From Paludibacteraceae bacterium (GTDB lineage Bacteria; Bacteroidota; Bacteroidia; Bacteroidales; Paludibacteraceae): a DNA stretch of 42,104 nt. The notes under the pieces are model-generated. The model worked only from the letters and a program-made list of their open reading frames with translations, did not search any database and had not been told where the DNA came from. Position numbers and translations under genes: made by a program. The DNA lies in the NCBI GenBank assembly GCA_017628395.1, contig JAGBZD010000047.1, positions 1 through 42,104 of the forward strand. The letters run 5' to 3'. Within the stretch, counting starts at the first letter, position 1. Each line of letters starts with the position of its first letter. Below, in pieces: positions 14,773 through 22,915 of this stretch.

Positions 14773-16305
14773 TTATTCTTCTAACTCTTTGGTGAATAAT
14801 TCTTCAGAGAATAATACAACTGTATCGTCTTGTTTCAATGTGGCTTTTACGCGACGAATATACCACTCTGTAATACGCTTAACACATTTGAGATTTCTCT
14901 TACCGAATTCACACCAAAACATAAGAATACCATATAAAGCACAAATCCACCAAGCCTCAAATAAGAATAAGAAGATAAAGATATCTGCCGAAAGTCTTAC
15001 TGCTAGTTTTATTCTCTTATCACTTTTGTTCTCTTTAAATAGTGTTGCAACCTTGCGCATATACCATTTCCACATCTTCTCTTGCCACTCAAAGCTTTTT
15101 TTACCAAATGATGTCCAAAATAGGATAAGTCCATAAACCCATACAAGCACCGATGCTTCCATTACAAACATACCAATGAATCCGTATGCACATAATCCGA
15201 CCAATAGTTTGCTAATGGAAATTGTTTGAGATTCTTGCTTCTCAGTTAGAGCGTCATCTAAATATACAACTTGTATGTTTGAAGGGAGAGTTTCCTCCAA
15301 AGTGCATTCCACTTCGTTTAGCTCATCTTCGTCATTAAAGATAGAGATTGCCCCTTTTGTATTATGTATTGATATACGTTGGAGTTTATCACACCCAGAA
15401 ATCCAATCAATAGAAAATACTGATCCAAGCGTGTTTGGAAGTTCTATTTCTTCTAGTTTATTACAACCAACAAAGGCTTCCTTTCCAATAGATGTAACTC
15501 CGTTAGGTACGATAAATTTACCGGTCGGTTTATTTAGCTGTGTATTTTGGAGTTCCACAATATTTTTCCCGTTTTCCGTCCTATGAGAATAAATTACCTT
15601 GTTTTCCATTTTGATGTGTGGTGAATTAAGTTCCAAAACTAATGTACCAACGTTAGGTAACTCCGAGAATGCACTACCAGAGATGTTTTTTATTGTTTTA
15701 GGAAGAGAAAGTCGTTTGTACTCTCCATCACTAATAGAGTAAGTTGTTACTTTATGAGTTTTTCCAGTTTCTTGACTAGTAATTTCCTCAGGAATAACAA
15801 TCTCTTTCATGGACTCATCTAACAACATGCATGCATCCACATCTATATCGCCATCTTCCCATTCTGCAATGCTATAATTGATGTCGTTGTAATCTACATC
15901 TTCGCAATCTCCCCACTCTTCGTCATCATCTGCAAAATCATCATCGTCGTTGGTATCTTCTTCTACATCATCTTTAATCTCCTCAACTTCTTCTGCTTCA
16001 ACGGGTGTGCTAACTAGCACTTCTTGTTTTGGCAACCACTCGTAAGATACGATACTTTTAATGTACTCATTGTTATTTGTTCCATTGATGTCCATATCCA
16101 TAAGCACTGTGCCATCATACTTAATGATAAGATGATCTAATTCGAATGTAATTTCTAAAGATTCATAACCATAACGATCGCCATACTCTTGCACTTTTTT
16201 AGGGAGTGCAATTGTTCTGTGTTTTTCACCTTGGCGTGTGTTTACACTTGCCTGTGTGTTAATTCCGTCTGTAGTGTAACGGAGATCCAATTTTGTGTAA
16301 CTCAT
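14773..16305 (-). CDS. BspA-type leucine-rich repeat protein with four membrane helices
   Basis: The start is placed at ATG 16305 (510 residues). The in-frame ATG upstream at 16338 would put a conserved RNA element inside the coding region. The N-terminal ~100 residues are beta-rich. A strongly acidic stretch of Asp and Glu (about 105-140) follows. BspA-like repeats (about 170-330) include GVTSIGKEAFVGCNKLEEIE and GSAFSELPNVGTL. The C-terminus has two homologous membrane units, ASVLVWVYGLILFWTSFGKK and AWWICALYGILMFWCEFGKR, each followed by a basic W-Y-x-R-[KR] helix. There is no signal peptide, so the repeats face the cytoplasm. That is unusual, because BspA repeats are normally surface-exposed. 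Confidence 0.75.
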   Translation of the reverse strand: MSYTKLDLRYTTDGINTQASVNTRQGEKHRTIALPKKVQEYGDRYGYESLEITFELDHLIIKYDGTVLMDMDINGTNNNEYIKSIVSYEWLPKQEVLVSTPVEAEEVEEIKDDVEEDTNDDDDFADDDEEWGDCEDVDYNDINYSIAEWEDGDIDVDACMLLDESMKEIVIPEEITSQETGKTHKVTTYSISDGEYKRLSLPKTIKNISGSAFSELPNVGTLVLELNSPHIKMENKVIYSHRTENGKNIVELQNTQLNKPTGKFIVPNGVTSIGKEAFVGCNKLEEIELPNTLGSVFSIDWISGCDKLQRISIHNTKGAISIFNDEDELNEVECTLEETLPSNIQVVYLDDALTEKQESQTISISKLLVGLCAYGFIGMFVMEASVLVWVYGLILFWTSFGKKSFEWQEKMWKWYMRKVATLFKENKSDKRIKLAVRLSADIFIFLFLFEAWWICALYGILMFWCEFGKRNLKCVKRITEWYIRRVKATLKQDDTVVLFSEELFTKELEE

Positions 16306-16324
16306 AATTGATAGATTTTTATTT

Positions 16325-16356
16325 GCCCACAACTTCAAGACTGTGAGCGTTGTCCT
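16325..16356 (-). promoter_or_regulatory. Leader pseudoknot element, copy 1
   Basis: Stem 2 pairs GCUCACA with UGUGGGC; stem 1 pairs AGGAC with loop GUCUU through one G-U wobble. It lies 19 bases before the leucine-rich-repeat gene start. Confidence 0.65.
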
Positions 16357-16364
16357 ATTGTTAA

Positions 16365-16973
16365 TTATTTCTCTGTACTAATATATATGAAATATACCGT
16401 ATCCTTTTGTAGTTTTGTTTTCGAAGTATACTCTGCGATTTGATAACCTTTCTTTGTCAGTTTTAGAAGGAGTTTCTGCGCTGCAATACGCACATTCTCT
16501 ACATCCAGAAAGACCATAAACTTGTAATAGTCCTGAATAGCTTTGGGGGTGAGGTCGGATTTCTTTTTGCTATGAAAAAGATGATCCACATCATCCATAA
16601 TGCTATTCTCCTGTGCGGCGCCAAAGGATGTCTCGTTCACAGGGATATTACACTTGACTTCTGCCACAATCTTCATTTGCTTATCGCTATACTCCACATC
16701 AAAACCATTGGTATTGGCGTGCGTCTCAAAGAGTTGCTTTAGCATCTCGCTCTGCTGTGGAGTGGAGATGACGCCATCTTTATGAAGCGTAGTGACGAAA
16801 CTCTCTGTCACCAACATCGTGATAATATTATTGATATTGGTAATGGCTTTCTTGAGGTGCACAAATTCCTTGAGGGTCAACTTTGAGTAATAATCCTCGT
16901 TTGAGTTTAGTGCCTCTCGCCAAAAGCTATTGAAAGCAGCAGACAAGTCGTCTTTTCGATTGTAGGTGGGCAT
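16365..16973 (-). CDS. PD-(D/E)XK-like nuclease (tentative)
   Basis: The start is taken at ATG 16973, one base past the end of the upstream gene, giving 202 residues; an earlier ATG would overlap that gene. A PD-(D/E)XK-type core is visible: a helix with E83 (QLFETHANTNG), D92 in FDVEYSDKQ, a strand with E105-V-K107 (IVAEVKCNIP), and then a helix near GAAQENSIMDDVDHLF. These enzymes cut DNA or RNA with two acidic residues and a lysine. The C-terminal 70 residues are a mixed helix-strand unit. The tight coupling with the glycosylase-like gene suggests a two-protein DNA-processing or defence cassette. Confidence 0.6.
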   Translation of the reverse strand: MPTYNRKDDLSAAFNSFWREALNSNEDYYSKLTLKEFVHLKKAITNINNIITMLVTESFVTTLHKDGVISTPQQSEMLKQLFETHANTNGFDVEYSDKQMKIVAEVKCNIPVNETSFGAAQENSIMDDVDHLFHSKKKSDLTPKAIQDYYKFMVFLDVENVRIAAQKLLLKLTKKGYQIAEYTSKTKLQKDTVYFIYISTEK

Positions 16974-16974
16974 A

Positions 16975-17808
16975 TTATTTCTTGTTATCAAATTCTTTTA
17001 ACTCTTTTGCCAATGCGAAGAAGTCATAAATAAGACTATCTTTTTTCACAGGAAGCGATTTTAAATCAACGGTAGCAATGTCAAAAGCAAATACTTTTTT
17101 ACCATCCTCAGTCTTTGTATACTTTTCAGCAAAAGCATCATATTCCTCTCGACTCAATACCAATGACAAGTTGCCTCGATAGATTTTTCCGACATACCAT
17201 AAGATGCGATCCAATGAGTCGTAGTTGACATATGTGCTATTCAACTTACTGATCATCAAGTTTATCATCTCCACAAAACTAGTCATGTCGTTGTATTTAA
17301 ATTCGAGCATTTCACTTTTTGGGAATCCGCAGTAGTTCCAAATACGAGGGTACATCTCGCGCACGATAGAGTCGTAGATAGGGAACTTAAATTCAGTTTC
17401 GAAATAAGCATACTTGCTAATCAGTGAAACCGCACCGCCCTTGTCTTCGCCATTCTTACCAATACCATATTTCTCGGTAAATAGATTGGTTTTCTTTCCC
17501 AATTCAAAGGGCTTCATATCCTTATCCTTGAGGAAGTCCAGAAAGGCTGATTTGATATGTTTCTTGCTATGAACAGAGAGTAAAGCAGCAGCTAACTCCT
17601 CCAACCCGTAGTATCTACGCCCCATTTGAGTGGAGTACATACTATCAATCAGCGTCAAACGAGCCAACAAGTCCTCTTGGGTATAATTATTGGTTGCTTT
17701 GAATACCTTCAAAATGGTTGATTTTCCCAAGGAGTATCCAGAATTATCATTCTCAAAGGAATGAATCTTCTTGAATAGTTGATATAATGTTTTGAGGTTG
17801 TTGTTCAT
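16975..17808 (-). CDS. Helix-rich protein, possibly HhH DNA-glycosylase-like
   Basis: The protein has 277 residues, is mostly helical and has no signal peptide. The stretch VSLISKYAYF then FKFPIYDSIVREMYPRIW (about 126-155) is reminiscent of DNA-glycosylase/HhH-like proteins where F-P-[IV]-Y-D-S sits near the active helix. I cannot see the canonical catalytic Lys/Asp layout, so the assignment is tentative. It is followed after one base by the PD-(D/E)XK-like gene. Upstream of its start lie five 11-base direct repeats, probably an operator. An earlier strong promoter was not seen. Confidence 0.5.
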   Translation of the reverse strand: MNNNLKTLYQLFKKIHSFENDNSGYSLGKSTILKVFKATNNYTQEDLLARLTLIDSMYSTQMGRRYYGLEELAAALLSVHSKKHIKSAFLDFLKDKDMKPFELGKKTNLFTEKYGIGKNGEDKGGAVSLISKYAYFETEFKFPIYDSIVREMYPRIWNYCGFPKSEMLEFKYNDMTSFVEMINLMISKLNSTYVNYDSLDRILWYVGKIYRGNLSLVLSREEYDAFAEKYTKTEDGKKVFAFDIATVDLKSLPVKKDSLIYDFFALAKELKEFDNKK

Positions 17809-17878
17809 AACAAAATGATAGTGAGGTGTTGTATATATTGTTTCTAAAACCGCTTCTTCTACGATACTCTTATACTAA

Positions 17879-17933
17879 TCTACCGTGTATCTACCGTGTA
17901 TCTACCGTGTATCAACCGTATATCTACCGTAGT
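17879..17933. repeat. Five 11-base direct repeats upstream of the glycosylase-like gene
   Basis: The units are TCTACCGTGTA three times exactly, then TCAACCGTATA, then TCTACCGTAGT. The period equals about one helical turn of DNA, which suits cooperative protein binding on one face. It lies 71 bases before the start codon at 17808. Confidence 0.85.
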
Positions 17934-17966
17934 TGATAGCGGAAGGATAGAGTTTAATTTTAGTAA

Positions 17967-17992
17967 GCATAGGAGCGATCAAACTCCTATGC
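17967..17992 (-). repeat. 3' hairpin family 2, copy 3
   Basis: The arms are GCATAGGAG and CTCCTATGC, nine perfect pairs, around loop CGATCAAA. It lies 11 bases after the stop of the two-repeat gene at 18004. Confidence 0.85.
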
Positions 17993-18003
17993 CTGAGGGG
18001 GAT

Positions 18004-18366
18004 TTACTCGCCGCGGGAAGCTTGTCCGATGGTGAGTTTGTTGTCCACGCAAGTCTTACCTGCAGGATCTTTGATTTGTACGGTAAGACCATACATCTCG
18101 TCAAAGAGTTTCTCTGCATCACCTACTTTCATAGACGCTTTAATCTTCAACTCGCCTGCAGCGGCAGTCTTCACGTCCTTGCTGGTCTTTTGGTTGAGTT
18201 GGTTGAGCGTCAAATCTCCATCAGCCAATTGCTTGCCTTTGTAGATAGCCAAAGTGCAGCCAAAAGCTTTCTTGAAGTCAGCACAAATAGTTTTTACCTT
18301 CTTGTTTGGTGCCACAGCAAACTCCGCGTTCGTAAAGTGGTCTTTGATTGAATTTAAAAGTCCCAT
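18004..18366 (-). CDS. Two-repeat small protein (GNKK-type) with N-terminal extension
   Basis: This 120-residue protein begins MGLLNSIKDHF, possibly an amphipathic membrane-touching helix. Unit 1 is about 15-58 (FAVAPNKKVKTICADFKKAF then GCTLAIYKG). Unit 2 is about 71-116 (ELKIKASMKVGDAEKLFDEM then YGLTVQIKD). The spacing matches the 104-residue protein at 14380 closely enough to call them paralogues. There is no signal peptide. It follows the 55-residue basic gene by 47 bases and carries a family 2 hairpin after its stop. It is probably a structural or scaffold component; no function is known to me. Confidence 0.72.
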   Translation of the reverse strand: MGLLNSIKDHFTNAEFAVAPNKKVKTICADFKKAFGCTLAIYKGKQLADGDLTLNQLNQKTSKDVKTAAAGELKIKASMKVGDAEKLFDEMYGLTVQIKDPAGKTCVDNKLTIGQASRGE

Positions 18367-18413
18367 GGTTTTATAAGTTTAAAAAGTTTTAAGAGTTCTA
18401 AAAGTTCTAAAGG

Positions 18414-18581
18414 TTATCTTCTCTTCTTGCCTGTTAAGCCTTTGAGGATAGCGCCACCGATTTTGCGCTCGAGACCTTGTTTGGTGGTGGGGATACCTAC
18501 TGCACGGGCTACTTTGGTCTTCAAGCCCGAGATACCTACTGCTCGCTTGAGCGAAAAACTGAGTCCTGGAATTCTTGCCAT
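18414..18581 (-). CDS. 55-residue basic protein (MARIPGLSFSLKRAVGI type)
   Basis: ATG 18581 to TAA 18414 encodes 55 residues beginning MARIPGLSFSLKRAVGISGL and ending LKGLTGKKRR. It is strongly basic (about one residue in four is Lys or Arg). It contains two similar halves: L-K-R-A-V-G-I-S-G-L-K and K-V-A-R-A-V-G-I-P-T-T-K. The coding character is good: clean start, no internal stops, and a Gly/Arg/Lys periodic pattern that resembles short conserved proteins I have seen in Bacteroidales, which I cannot name. It lies 47 bases upstream of the two-repeat gene in the same direction. It may bind nucleic acid or be a tail peptide. Confidence 0.65.
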   Translation of the reverse strand: MARIPGLSFSLKRAVGISGLKTKVARAVGIPTTKQGLERKIGGAILKGLTGKKRR

Positions 18582-18674
18582 AATTGTGTCGTTTGATTAT
18601 TAACTCCTACTCGTTGCACTCGAGAAATCTTAATAAATCTTTTTACAACGCTGCTGATTTTATTACCACCGCTC

Positions 18675-18700
18675 ATCGTATCGGGAACAGCCGATACGAT
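18675..18700. terminator. Perfect 10-bp hairpin after the lipoprotein gene
   Basis: ATCGTATCGG and CCGATACGAT flank a GAACAG loop. It lies 50 bases past the stop at 18750 and before the 55-residue gene. There is no strong U-run, so it may be a processing or stability hairpin rather than a classic terminator. Confidence 0.55.
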
Positions 18701-18749
18701 ACCGCTGAATCTTAAGTAAATGAGCAGAATAGGATGTTAAACTTCATTG

Positions 18750-20036
18750 TTAATTGATATAATACTCTGATTTGAAATACTCGTTGATTGGTTTGGAAGC
18801 CAGCACCTCCACCCAAACATAGTTGTTGTAACGGGTGCGCTCGTTCTCAAAGCCCAAATAGATAGTCTTGCGACCTTTCACAGGGATACGACCGTTGCTG
18901 GATTGCATACCCATGATAGAACTATTGACATCGTAACTCAACTGATTAGTTGGTTTGCCGTCTTGGAACTTTTTTGCTTGGGACGAACTGCCAAATACAA
19001 ACATATTGATATACGCATCTTCTTCGCGCTTTGGTGTGTATTCTCCCAAAATGGTATTCAAGATACCCGAACTCTTGGTTGATTCGTACACGGGCATACC
19101 GAGCATCTTGATTTTACGATAAGAAGCATTCATATTGTCCTTAAACTCACCATCGCTACTGCGGTCTGCCTCGTTAGTAGAGATACGCATGCGATAGAGG
19201 ATATCCGTAGCACCCGCAGGCACTTCAATAGCCACCAATCCGCGATAAGAGCCCGAGAACATTGCTTTCAACTGTCCACGAAGTGTGAATTTGCGAGGTT
19301 CATCCAAAATAGGTGTCATCTTGATACCTTTGACCGACCATGCACGGAAATCACCCGACTTGGCTTCTACCGTGCGCTCGTTGACTGTTACAGGGGTGAG
19401 GCGATCGAGATGATTAGTAGTGTAGGTGATGTGGATAGAGGCGTATTGTGCACTTGCGCCTGGGTTGAGTTCCACCAAGTAGATGGCGCTATTCTCAATC
19501 TCCATATTGAACTTGAAAGCCGTTTTGTCTGCGATGGTTTTGAGGGTGGAATGTGAGTCGTAATTATAGACTTTGAGCGTGGCAGTGCGTTTGGTCTTGA
19601 TATTTACATAGAGTTTTTCGCCGCGTTTGAGATAAACGGGGTATGCAGTTTTCTTCTCTACCAGACAATCATCATCGTTCACAACTGGCACATAGATGTT
19701 GTGCATATTGTCCTTGATGGTTTGGTGGATATTCTGCTTGAGTTGCTCTATGCGTTGTTGCAGTGCTTGGCAATTGGCTAAAGAAGCAGAATCTAATCCG
19801 TTTGTATCGTAGGTGTAATATAGTTGGTCTGCCAATTGCGAGAGTTGAAGCGCATCGCTTGCTTCCATACCATTGATATCACAAAGTAGATTTTCGATGG
19901 TTTGCACTTTGGCTACTGTTTCGTTGTACTCTGTTAGTTTGTCACCTGACATGGGTTTGCCTTTAGACGATCCACTACAAGCAGCCATCATCATGGCAAT
20001 ACCACAAATGAGAACGGATGTAAGTTTGTTTTTCAT
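18750..20036 (-). CDS. Secreted lipoprotein of unknown function
   Basis: This 428-residue protein has a lipoprotein signal (MKNKLTSVLICGIAMMMAAC, lipid-modified Cys20 then SGSSKG). The N-terminal third is helical (KVQTIENLLCDINGMEASDA, and a long helix about 75-110). The rest is beta-rich, with repeated strand patterns (YPVYLKRGEKLYVNIKTKRT, TIYLGFENERTRYNNYVWVE), suggesting a jelly-roll or Ig-like ligand-binding region. It is the last gene of a five-gene envelope operon. No family is recognised; it is probably displayed on the outer membrane. Confidence 0.75.
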   Translation of the reverse strand: MKNKLTSVLICGIAMMMAACSGSSKGKPMSGDKLTEYNETVAKVQTIENLLCDINGMEASDALQLSQLADQLYYTYDTNGLDSASLANCQALQQRIEQLKQNIHQTIKDNMHNIYVPVVNDDDCLVEKKTAYPVYLKRGEKLYVNIKTKRTATLKVYNYDSHSTLKTIADKTAFKFNMEIENSAIYLVELNPGASAQYASIHITYTTNHLDRLTPVTVNERTVEAKSGDFRAWSVKGIKMTPILDEPRKFTLRGQLKAMFSGSYRGLVAIEVPAGATDILYRMRISTNEADRSSDGEFKDNMNASYRKIKMLGMPVYESTKSSGILNTILGEYTPKREEDAYINMFVFGSSSQAKKFQDGKPTNQLSYDVNSSIMGMQSSNGRIPVKGRKTIYLGFENERTRYNNYVWVEVLASKPINEYFKSEYYIN

Positions 20037-20050
20037 TTTTCCAAATGATA

Positions 20051-20515
20051 CTATTTAATTTGTTTGACATATAAAAAGACTTGTTTTCCATCTTCGATTG
20101 TAAAGTTGGACAAGTGTTCCAGTTGATTGACATAGCCGATGCTATTTTCTTTGATTTTTTCAATGGTTTCCGTATTGATATTACCTTCAGCGTTTTCTCT
20201 GGTGGTGACTATCAAATCTTCGGATATATTCGATCCGTTGAGAAAACGGCTTGCCTGCGATACCGCTTTTACACCTGCCACACGCATCATCGTACTCTCA
20301 TTACCATCATATTTAGCAGGGTCAAGCACCACTGCTGACACCAGATAATGATGGTCGTAATCTTCCACTACCTTCACATCAAATGTGGCATGTTGGTACA
20401 TGCGTTTTAGGAAATTTGTCAATGCCGTTTTGTCAGCATTGATGCCCTGCGCAGAACCCCAAAGAGGCAGTAACACAAGAGCCAATGAAAATAGTATAAG
20501 TCTTATATCTTTCAT
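20051..20515 (-). CDS. Small secreted protein of unknown function
   Basis: This 154-residue protein has a signal peptide (MKDIRLILFSLALVLLPLWG, cleaved near SAQ). The mature part begins with a helix (ALTNFLKRMYQH), then beta strands (DVKVVEDYDHHYLVSAVVL), then mixed helix and strand ending VFLYVKQIK. The start codon overlaps the stop of the upstream gene by 3 bases (ATGA arrangement), so the two are translationally coupled. It probably works in the periplasm or on the outer membrane with its neighbours. Confidence 0.7.
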   Translation of the reverse strand: MKDIRLILFSLALVLLPLWGSAQGINADKTALTNFLKRMYQHATFDVKVVEDYDHHYLVSAVVLDPAKYDGNESTMMRVAGVKAVSQASRFLNGSNISEDLIVTTRENAEGNINTETIEKIKENSIGYVNQLEHLSNFTIEDGKQVFLYVKQIK

Positions 20516-21918
20516 TTACAAATACTTTCTATGAAACTGCGCAGCGTAGCTTCGTTGTAATCTTCTTCCTGAATATATTTTATAATTTTATCATTCTTGA
20601 TGTATAGCACCTTGGGTACAGGGTTCAAGAAATACACCCAGTCGTAAGGCAGTTGTCCTTTGTTGTATTGGGCTATAAGAGATTTTGTACGCGTGGGCTC
20701 GAAAGTTATATTCCATTCCACTTTAAACTCCCCTTGCATATAGTAGTCCGCATCGCATATGATGGCGCGACCGTCATATTCATGTGCCATTTGTGAAAGT
20801 AGAAATCGTGTATCTTTTTCTGCCTCAGTCGTATAGACTATTAGGGGCAGATTTTGGGCGCGCAATTTTTCTAACTGGCTCGGAGTCTCGATGGTGGTGA
20901 TTGTTTTCAGCGGAATGAGTGTTCTGTCAAATAGGATATTACCTGGGCAGTAGTAATACTGTTTTGGAAGCGTTTTCAATTCGAATTTTGTGATTCGCTT
21001 CAAACGCTCTATGTCCATGTTGAATAAAAGCCTAATACTATTGTCTGTCCGATCTATTCTGGTTAAAGAATGATAGTATCTAACACCAAAACGACTGCCG
21101 AACTCTGATGTCTGAGATGGATCGAGCGGAATGATGCTAAAATAGTCGTCTAAATTATCCTGAATATAGTAGCAATATCTCGCAGCATGTTGAATCTTAT
21201 TGATTTCATCTTCGGGAAATTCGCTATAAAAGCGATATTTAATAGATTCAAATATACATTCATAGTAATGGGCAGACATGCTACGCAGCTGTTGTACCTC
21301 GTTGTCGCTCATATTCAACGCCTGACAAGTAGAGGTAATCATCTCTCGGAAAGCCCTCGTAGCATCTGTATCTATAAAATCCACTTGGAATATGATGTTG
21401 CCATTGATGTCTGGGTTGCCCAGGGTGAGTTTCTTTTCGTATAGATAGGGGATAAATGCTTCCAATTGGCTGACGAGGTTCTGAAATGCTTTTTGGGTAT
21501 TTTGTTGGTTGAGTTCGAGTAGTTTAAGGTTGGCACCAAAGACAGCTCCTGCAAACTCGCAACTCACACCCTTACTTTGTGCGTAAGCTGCTAACTTATG
21601 GGTAGAAACGACTGCTTGTAGTGTAACAAAGTGTGTGCTATCTGGCAATAGCACTGCACTTAACTCCTGATAGGAATGCACATTACCAGAAGTGACAGTA
21701 GCAATCTCTTCTACCACGAGTTCATCGTTGAGAATCTCCGTATTGGCAGAAACGAACACGCCATACGCTTGCTCCACAGCACTGCGTAACGCCATATGCG
21801 TAGCCTGTTCTTTGGTGGCACCTTCGCCCGAAACAACAAGTGTCACCTTATCTATCTCCTGCGCGTATAGATTGATTCCTAAAAGGATAAATGAAATTAT
21901 CAATAAGTACTGTTTCAT
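20512..21918 (-). CDS. Secreted protein with LPP20/flagellar-assembly-T-like N-terminal domain
   Basis: The start is set at ATG 21918 (468 residues), where a signal peptide begins (MKQYLLIISFILLGINLYAQ); upstream in-frame ATGs would overlap the previous gene. An N-terminal domain (about 24-110, VVSGEGATKEQATHMALRSA) matches the pattern V-S-G-E-G-x-T-x-x-x-A-x-x-x-A-L-R-x-A of secreted Bacteroidales proteins related to LPP20-type domains. The middle is helical. The last 130 residues look alpha/beta (YTTEAEKDTRFLLSQM, VLYIKNDKIIKYIQEEDYNE), loosely like a thioredoxin-type domain without a visible CxxC pair. It ends in TGA, overlapping the next start. Confidence 0.72.
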   Translation of the reverse strand: MKQYLLIISFILLGINLYAQEIDKVTLVVSGEGATKEQATHMALRSAVEQAYGVFVSANTEILNDELVVEEIATVTSGNVHSYQELSAVLLPDSTHFVTLQAVVSTHKLAAYAQSKGVSCEFAGAVFGANLKLLELNQQNTQKAFQNLVSQLEAFIPYLYEKKLTLGNPDINGNIIFQVDFIDTDATRAFREMITSTCQALNMSDNEVQQLRSMSAHYYECIFESIKYRFYSEFPEDEINKIQHAARYCYYIQDNLDDYFSIIPLDPSQTSEFGSRFGVRYYHSLTRIDRTDNSIRLLFNMDIERLKRITKFELKTLPKQYYYCPGNILFDRTLIPLKTITTIETPSQLEKLRAQNLPLIVYTTEAEKDTRFLLSQMAHEYDGRAIICDADYYMQGEFKVEWNITFEPTRTKSLIAQYNKGQLPYDWVYFLNPVPKVLYIKNDKIIKYIQEEDYNEATLRSFIESICK

Positions 21919-21928
21919 CGCTATATTT

Positions 21929-22900
21929 TTACTTACTTGAAGACCCAAACTTATACGCTTTTTCTTTCTTGTAACCAATTTCTATTTTACCAAATCGATT
22001 CGCAAGGGCGTTCCATCCTTCTTGTTTCTGGCGTTCGAGTTCCATCTTGTCCTCGTATTGCTTTAGTTTGAATTCCCATTGTGCTTTGGCTGCCGCCGCT
22101 TTGGCTGCTTCGATATTGCGTAGTTGTCTGTTGATGTCTGCAATGAGGTTTTTTACTTCGCTTTGACATGGGGCATTCGGATTGACTTGTGCCAAAATAT
22201 CCAACGCCTCTTCTGCACAATCGTAGTCGCGTCTTACAAGCCAAGCGCTGCGGGCCTTTTGAATGAGTTGCTTGCCCTCATTGTTAATCAGCAATTTATA
22301 TACCTCTACGGCTTTGGTTTGACATGTAGTATAACATGTTTCGCAAGCTTTAGGCACTCCCACCAAGATAGCCAATGCCTCATCGTACTGCTGCATGCCC
22401 ACCATGCGATCTGCATCTTGAAGCACCAAATGGCAATTGTCGGTGTAGTATGCTAAGATCTTGTCTTTTGCTGTATTTACTAAGTTCACCAATGCTTCGT
22501 TATTGGGTTTGATCGTTTGGAAGGCTTGGATGAGGCATTTGGTTTCGGTTGCACCTATTCCCATCGCATTGATGGTGGTTGTACCATAAATCTTCTCATC
22601 AATCACATCGCCAATGATGAATGTCATCTCCATGCGTTGCACGATCATACCTGCAGAATTAATCTCTCTTGTAAGGACATCCATGCGGGCTGTCATAATA
22701 AAGCGATCGGTAGTGCTATTGGCTATGCCACAAGCGGTGATGAGTCGCTGCATAGTAGTCTCCAACTTGTCGCGTGCTTCCTTTGGAATGTTTTCGTAGT
22801 CTGGTTGTACTGCACTGATAGAAACCAAACTGGCATCGCTTTGTGCTGCAATAGATAAACAGAATATGCCAAGTAGGCAAGTAAGAATATACTTTTTCAT
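21929..22900 (-). CDS. Secreted helical-repeat protein, CsgG-like N-terminal half
   Basis: This 323-residue protein has a signal peptide (MKKYILTCLLGIFCLSIAAQ). Residues about 30-130 have alternating strands and helices (RDKLETTMQRLITACGI, RFIMTARMDVLTREI, GTTTINAMGIG). These recall periplasmic CsgG/FlgT-type domains. Residues about 150-265 are helical repeats (DADRMVGMQQYDEALAILVG, YDCAEEALDILAQV) with paired cysteines (CETCYTTC). The C-terminus is a coiled coil (LKQYEDKMELERQKQEGW). It lies 15 bases after the DUF6175-like gene. A periplasmic assembly role is inference. Confidence 0.7.
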   Translation of the reverse strand: MKKYILTCLLGIFCLSIAAQSDASLVSISAVQPDYENIPKEARDKLETTMQRLITACGIANSTTDRFIMTARMDVLTREINSAGMIVQRMEMTFIIGDVIDEKIYGTTTINAMGIGATETKCLIQAFQTIKPNNEALVNLVNTAKDKILAYYTDNCHLVLQDADRMVGMQQYDEALAILVGVPKACETCYTTCQTKAVEVYKLLINNEGKQLIQKARSAWLVRRDYDCAEEALDILAQVNPNAPCQSEVKNLIADINRQLRNIEAAKAAAAKAQWEFKLKQYEDKMELERQKQEGWNALANRFGKIEIGYKKEKAYKFGSSSK

Positions 22901-22915
22901 GTAGATGTCCTCCTA

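Noticed and set aside
17879-17933. CRISPR array
   Set aside because: Units are 11 bases with no spacers; these are contiguous direct repeats.
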